This document shows positions 6,501-9,631 of a stretch of 9,631 nt of DNA, one piece after another; positions within the stretch are counted from its first letter, which is position 1; each line of letters opens with the position of its first letter. The notes beneath the pieces were generated by a model, which saw nothing but the letters and a program-made list of their open reading frames with translations, was not told the origin of the DNA and made no database searches. The stretch is from an uncultured Eubacteriales bacterium (GTDB taxonomy: Bacteria; Bacillota; Clostridia; Oscillospirales; Acutalibacteraceae). The stretch spans positions 1 to 9,631 of the forward strand of contig CABQAC010000059.1 of the NCBI GenBank assembly GCA_902462035.1, given 5' to 3'. The translations under genes and the position numbers were made by a program.

Positions 6501-8208
6501 CCGCCGGGTGTTCGATCTTGTGGTCAACTCCCGCATCGCCATGGAGGACCAGACCCTGCTGTTTGCCGTAAACCGGGATAATTTTGAGTTTTCTTCCCCG
6601 GTGACCGGCGGAAGCGGCTCCTATTCCATCACCTTAATACAAGGGGTCCTGCCCTCCGGCCTGACCGCCGGAAACAACGGAAACGCTCTGTATTTTTCGG
6701 GCAGGCCCAAAACACTGGGCGACACGGTGCTGGTTTACGAGGTAAAGGACGTGCTGTTGGGCCAAACCATTAAGGTCGCCATCACCCTCTCTGTGGTACC
6801 GGTTTCTTCCGAAGCGGATTTTAAGAGTTTCCAGTTTCCCAAAGCGTTCAATCCGTCGCTGCCGGGGGATATCGACGGCGTCATCGGTGCGGATACCGTA
6901 ACGCTCTACGTTCCGGCGGGGACCGACGTGACCGGCCTGCAAATCCTACATACCGAGTCCAGGGGCGCTACCCTGGACTCCTCCCAGTGGAACGGGGCGA
7001 AGCTCGATTTTTCTTCGCCCGTCCGGTTTCTTATCACGGCGCAGGACGGCGTGACCACCAAAACCTACACCGTATCGGTGGTAGTTTTACCCAAATCCCC
7101 TGTCTCCATCACCGTGGTTCCACCTGCCAAAACGTCCTATACCGAGGGGCAGCCGTTGGATACCGCTGGAATGACGGTCACCGCACACTATAACGACGGG
7201 ACTTCCGAACCGGTGACGGGCTATACGGTGGCGGGCTACGATGCCGCACCCGGTACCAAAACCGTCATCGTCTCTTATTGCGGGAAAACCGCCTCCTTCC
7301 AGGTGACGGTTGCCAGGAAAGAGCTGGCAGGCATTAAAATTACCAAAAAACCAAACAAAACGACTTATATCCAGGGGCAAGCGCTGGACACCGCCGGGAT
7401 GGAATTAACCTTGACCTACAACGACGGCACAACCGCAACGATCCGGAGCGGGTGGGTGGAACAACACGACTTCTCCGTAGCCGGGCAGAGTCCGGTTACC
7501 ATCACCTATGGGGGCAAAACAGCCGTCTTGACCGTAACCGTTACGGCCAAGGCCTTGACCGCCATCTCGGCCACTCCCCCGAACAAGCAGACGTACTGGC
7601 TGGATGAACCGCTGGATTTAACCGGCCTGACGGTGACCGCTTCTTATAACAACGGCCAGACGGCGGTTGTGACCGGCTGGATCTGCCGGTATGATTTTTC
7701 GGCGGCAGGCAAACGGACGGTCACGGTAGAGTACCAGGGAAAGACCGCGTCCTTCCAGGTGACGGTGAATTCCCGCGTGCCGTCGAAGATCACCAGCCAG
7801 GTGGTGTCGGCCGGCGACCGGTGGATCGGAAAAATCAAGCCCATCATGACCGCCGCGCAGCTGGTGGCCTCGCTGAACGAACACGCGTACGTCAAACTGT
7901 TCCGGGACGGCCAAGCGGTCGCGGCGGATACGCCGGCCGGAACCGGCATGGAAGCGCGCCTGATGGACGGTGCCACGGTCAAGCAGCGGCTGTCGGTGGT
8001 CGTCACCGGCGACACCAACGGCGACGGACAGATTACCATTTCCGACATGCTTTCGGTCAAAGCCGTACTGCTGAAAAAAGGCACCTTAACTGGCGCTTAC
8101 GAAAAGGCGGGGGATACCAACGGGGATGGAAAAATATCGATCACGGACTTTTTGCAGATAAAATCCCACCTGCTAAAAAAGGAGAGCATCGAGCCAAAGG
8201 GGTATTAG
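3505..8208 (+). CDS. secreted zinc metalloprotease with GLUG, Ig-like and C-terminal dockerin domains
   Basis: A 1567-residue exported protein. Residues 1-30 are a signal peptide, with cleavage likely after AVRA. A gluzincin-type protease domain spans about 105-400: HEGQH at 232-236 supplies two zinc ligands and the general base, and WLNEGLS at 256-262 gives the likely third ligand E259, as in M30 (hyicolysin)-like peptidases. GSGTAEDPYRI (451 on) opens a region to about 750 with GLUG-type units (GGLVGENSGLIKNSYS, near 606-621). Next come Ig-like segments at about 760-1010, a putative He_PIG-like domain (1014-1100), a DUF5018-like domain (1101-1195) and three Big_3-type Ig repeats (1198-1426). 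A short beta module (1427-1500) leads to a type I dockerin (1502-1560) with both calcium loops intact (D1503/N1505/D1507/D1514 and D1537/N1539/D1541/D1548). There is no LPXTG or membrane anchor, so attachment should come through the dockerin. Domain names are from recalled motifs; the substrate is unknown. Confidence 0.88.
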   Translation: MKSLQKTGCLVLAFILVLATLPGALPAVRAMETGAPGQVIHGEYVVISNGSLDYASAQQTGALPAGNAAPASDLPVGKGAEPYATPLAEGGQSPALQTAAAGKAAAKAYRIGDRLNNLYNGQSYICIGEGAHSYIWMEETLKAGYDAAGLTAQAAAEAAYTYDGRPYQVLTEMSGGIPYMDNSGKLSILLEEMTSTGFYAGESGITAIHAKAPAAGAFRTGAFSSLDGLFVHEGQHALFNLLTCKGDRSLAHTMSWLNEGLSVAAMDYLWGGTDPSGWLDLIDGNTSLRNGSALFYQDYRGSSAQDYSMPYLFVRYLANQAEKGYNPMPFFQSIYTVDATGKTVEQFLAEVLRMNGLSGTVKQTLQNFFVAVVAQEKTGVYGFYGDPVVWEKVKEFPVYASIDGSGTRIPGTGFIVVKPQGGAFTVPSGGGADITYTAVTPSKDILKPAVGSGTAEDPYRIAALSDLYALRAYPSAAFRLENNLDLSDTVYLSADQFTGTLDGGNHTIANLSQPLVITNSGVIQNLNLHLAFREDYRDYAGGFASINNGSILDCYAGGTADGRMIGTRFFLHQTFGPIAGENTGLISGCYSDASVSLTLPPNHADIGGLVGENSGLIKNSYSAADVRVTQTNNGAYEVNAGGLAGRLARPMMIGAYLVQYAYSSADIAMAADGDLLQKNAGRFVGKVESDVAAGSVVSGYALAGMDAAGNANAAVTAGMLRTDAQLKQQSTFTGWSFGSIWKMPASAYPALVDSEELENVTVTTPPPACYVGEKLSLYNAVLSVNGAPVAMTQAMLQGFDSSTSGTKRVTGSYRGKPFAFEVLVMEPVNVTNLVMYQEPKLSYITGESFDPAGAVFTATIDGTPYHYIYSGFTADKTGPLTAGDTTVTFSYGGARLTKNLTVKAKAPAGLSVISPPVKTGYNAGDSLDLTGMLLQITYDDGSVSELFGASKLDEYGIRFAKFQGGVLSPFDLSAPASTGDNGSSIFAFAGEISEDNPANRRVFDLVVNSRIAMEDQTLLFAVNRDNFEFSSPVTGGSGSYSITLIQGVLPSGLTAGNNGNALYFSGRPKTLGDTVLVYEVKDVLLGQTIKVAITLSVVPVSSEADFKSFQFPKAFNPSLPGDIDGVIGADTVTLYVPAGTDVTGLQILHTESRGATLDSSQWNGAKLDFSSPVRFLITAQDGVTTKTYTVSVVVLPKSPVSITVVPPAKTSYTEGQPLDTAGMTVTAHYNDGTSEPVTGYTVAGYDAAPGTKTVIVSYCGKTASFQVTVARKELAGIKITKKPNKTTYIQGQALDTAGMELTLTYNDGTTATIRSGWVEQHDFSVAGQSPVTITYGGKTAVLTVTVTAKALTAISATPPNKQTYWLDEPLDLTGLTVTASYNNGQTAVVTGWICRYDFSAAGKRTVTVEYQGKTASFQVTVNSRVPSKITSQVVSAGDRWIGKIKPIMTAAQLVASLNEHAYVKLFRDGQAVAADTPAGTGMEARLMDGATVKQRLSVVVTGDTNGDGQITISDMLSVKAVLLKKGTLTGAYEKAGDTNGDGKISITDFLQIKSHLLKKESIEPKGY
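8008..8187 (+). other. region encoding the type I dockerin
   Basis: Two duplicated F-hand segments, GDTNGDGQITISDML...AVLLKKG and GDTNGDGKISITDFL...SHLLKKE, are joined by a GTLTGAYEKA linker. Loop positions 1, 3, 5, 9 and 12 (D, N, D, T/S, D) are all suitable calcium ligands in each. Positions 10 and 11, which set partner specificity in studied dockerins, are I-S in the first loop and I-T in the second. Confidence 0.9.
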
Positions 8209-8244
8209 CTTGGCTTTTGTATCGGTCTCCCCCCCAAATCGCAT

Positions 8245-8252
8245 AAGGAGGA
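8245..8252 (+). promoter_or_regulatory. ribosome binding site of the cohesin gene
   Basis: AAGGAGGA, a near-perfect Shine-Dalgarno sequence, lies 7-8 nt before GTG 8260 and fixes that start. The 51-bp gap from the upstream stop has no terminator or clear promoter, so the cohesin gene is expected to share the upstream transcript. A run of seven C residues occurs at 8229-8235. Confidence 0.82.
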
Positions 8253-8259
8253 CATCCTC

Positions 8260-9498
8260 GTGAAAAAGGTTTTAACCCTTCTTGCGGCGCTGTTTGTTTC
8301 GGCGTTTTTTCTGCTTCCGGCCACCGCAAACGCGGCGACCGCCGCTGCCTCCCTTTCCGGCCCGGGCACCGTTCGGGCCGGTGATACCATCACGCTGACA
8401 TTCCGGCTAAGCGGCACCAGCCTGTCGGGCGCCATGGGGACGCTGTCGTATAACGACAGCCAGCTGACCCTGGTAGGGACCAAACAGGTTATCGCCGCGC
8501 CGTGGGTGGTGGAGTTCAGCGGAGCGAGCATGGTGGCATACGACAACAATTTGTCCAACCCCATCAGCGGCACCAAAGATTTGTTCCAGGTGACCTTCAA
8601 GGTCAAGAACGTCGCGCCGGGCACGGTTGTCTCGGTGGCTTATACCGAGGTGGTGGCCTCCAAAGGCAAAGTGGACGAGAACATCGGCACCGTCCGTTAT
8701 TCGGTTGCCACGGCTGCGCCCCTGTCTGGGAATGTGGATTTATCCGCGCTGACGGTGGGCAACGCAAGCCTGTCCCCCGCCTTTAGTCCCAACGTCACGT
8801 CGTACGCGGCCGAAGTCCCGTTCCATGTGTCAAAGCTGGACATCCAGGCCGCCGCCGCTGACGCGAAAGCCAAAGTCAGCATTCAAAACCCCGCGCTTGC
8901 CCCCGGCGGCGCGACCAACGTGGTGGTAACCGTAACGGCGGAAAGCGGTGCGAAAAAAAGCTATACCATTAAGGTTCAGCGCGCGCCGGACCCCAACTAT
9001 GTGCCCAGCGGCAACAATCAGCTGGCGAATATTACAGTGGAAGGCTTTCTGCTTTCGCCGGTATTTTCGGCCGAAATATCGCGGTATGTGGTCTGGCTGC
9101 CCTACGAGACCGAATCGGTCAAGGCCGGCGCCAGCCCGGCGGACGGCAAAGCGAGCGTCCAGGTGGCGGGCGGGGAAGCGCTGGCGGCGGGCCAGGACAA
9201 TCTTATCACCATCATCTGCACAGCGGAAAACGGAGAAAAAAGGGAATACACCGTCATCGCCAAGCGCGCGCCCGCGCACGACCAAAGCATCGAATCCCTG
9301 CCGCCCGCCTCGGCGGCGCCGGAACCGCCGGAAAGCGTGTTTTCCTCCGGCGTCTCCCAGGCGGTCGCCTCCCAAGAGCCGCCGCAAAGGAATTCCGGCG
9401 GTGTGCCCATATGGGTACCGTTCGCCACAGGCCTGGTCTGCCTGGGGCTTGGCATAGGCGCTGGTATTTTGCTCGTGAAACAGAAAGAACGCCGCTGA
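8260..9498 (+). CDS. membrane-anchored cohesin-domain surface protein
   Basis: A 412-residue protein read from GTG. Residues 1-25 form a signal peptide (cleavage after ANA). Residues about 28-150 match the cohesin pattern: GPGTVRAGDTITLTFRLSG, then GAMGTLSYNDSQLTLVG, LFQVTFKVKN and a closing GTVRYSVA strand. Two cadherin-like beta-sandwich domains follow (159-244 and 252-338), each with the L-x-x-(L/I)-T-V...LSPxFS...Y signature and an ending of YTIKVQRAP or YTVIAKRAP. A Pro/Ser/Glu-rich linker (about 339-380) leads to a transmembrane helix (about 383-405) and the positive tail KQKERR, so the cohesin faces outside and the C-terminus is inside. It directly follows the dockerin-protease gene. 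The inferred role is a one-site anchoring scaffold that holds that protease and perhaps other dockerin proteins. No sortase signal or S-layer module is present. Confidence 0.87.
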   Translation: MKKVLTLLAALFVSAFFLLPATANAATAAASLSGPGTVRAGDTITLTFRLSGTSLSGAMGTLSYNDSQLTLVGTKQVIAAPWVVEFSGASMVAYDNNLSNPISGTKDLFQVTFKVKNVAPGTVVSVAYTEVVASKGKVDENIGTVRYSVATAAPLSGNVDLSALTVGNASLSPAFSPNVTSYAAEVPFHVSKLDIQAAAADAKAKVSIQNPALAPGGATNVVVTVTAESGAKKSYTIKVQRAPDPNYVPSGNNQLANITVEGFLLSPVFSAEISRYVVWLPYETESVKAGASPADGKASVQVAGGEALAAGQDNLITIICTAENGEKREYTVIAKRAPAHDQSIESLPPASAAPEPPESVFSSGVSQAVASQEPPQRNSGGVPIWVPFATGLVCLGLGIGAGILLVKQKERR

Positions 9499-9515
9499 CG
9501 CGGCGAAAGTAACGC

Positions 9516-9552
9516 AAGAAAGCGGCCGCACAAAAGTTGCGGCCGCTTTCTT
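9516..9552. terminator. bidirectional terminator between convergent genes
   Basis: A perfect 15-bp stem (AAGAAAGCGGCCGCA and its complement) with the 7-nt loop CAAAAGT begins 18 bp after the cohesin gene's stop and ends 5 bp before the stop of the convergent minus-strand gene. T-rich tails on both sides make it suitable for both. Confidence 0.88.
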
Positions 9553-9556
9553 TGGT

Positions 9557-9631
9557 TTATTCCCGGTTTCTGTTTGCCCGGCTGTTCCGGCGGCGGTAAA
9601 GGATCTCGTCCACCGCCAATCCCAACAGGGC
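9557..9631 (-). CDS. 3' end of a minus-strand gene, partial
   Basis: The last 24 codons of a gene that continues beyond the window, ending in TAA (9557-9559). The fragment is a short apolar stretch (ALLGLAV), then DEILYRRRNSRANRNRE. This resembles a final membrane segment with a basic cytoplasmic tail, but it is too short for a family call. The position of the stop directly beside a bidirectional terminator supports it as a real gene end. Confidence 0.55.
   Translation of the reverse strand, partial: ALLGLAVDEILYRRRNSRANRNRE

Noticed and set aside
8229..8235. Run of seven C residues, considered as a phase-variation tract
   Set aside because: It lies in the untranslated gap ahead of the cohesin ribosome site, so slippage would not change a reading frame, and it is outside any promoter seen.
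1..9631. CRISPR array or insertion sequence
   Set aside because: No regularly spaced direct repeats of CRISPR length and no transposase gene with terminal inverted repeats are present.

Overview
The window looks like a moderately GC-rich anaerobic Clostridia genome, perhaps an Oscillospirales/Ruminococcaceae-type gut bacterium. The reasons are AGGAGG-type ribosome sites with many GTG starts, strong GC hairpin terminators with A-rich loops, and a Gram-positive surface protein built from Ig-like, GLUG and dockerin modules. The genus cannot be named from this sequence.

Left part (1-2665, accessory, visibly AT-richer). A minus-strand AIPR-family (abortive infection/phage resistance) gene at 120-1298 has its own promoter and sits between two hairpin terminators with nearly the same core. 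Next comes a short minus-strand gene with a GTG start (1577-1756) for a ribbon-helix-helix DNA-binding protein. Upstream of it is a set of TAACAGT-type half-sites, some spaced 11 bp apart, and a divergent plus-strand promoter. That promoter drives a small gene that appears broken by at least one frameshift (1928-2267). From 2268 to 2665 there is no convincing gene, only a terminator and a run of hairpins that looks like an interspersed repeat.

Middle part (2628-3315, minus strand). A pyridoxamine-5'-phosphate-oxidase-like flavoprotein gene reads from a perfect consensus promoter. It is followed 31 bp later by tRNA-Pro(UGG) with a strong terminator, so the two may be one transcript.

Right part (3420-9552, plus strand). 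This is a two-gene surface-protein operon. The first gene encodes a 1567-residue secreted protein with a zinc-protease domain (HEGQH...NEG), GLUG-like repeats, several Ig-like domains and a complete C-terminal type I dockerin. The second, 51 bp downstream, encodes a secreted protein with one cohesin domain, two cadherin-like beta-sandwich domains, a Pro/Ser/Glu-rich linker and a C-terminal membrane anchor. The simplest reading is that the cohesin protein holds the dockerin-bearing protease on the cell surface, a minimal cohesin-dockerin system devoted to a protease or adhesin rather than to cellulose breakdown. The window ends in the 3' end of a convergent minus-strand gene.
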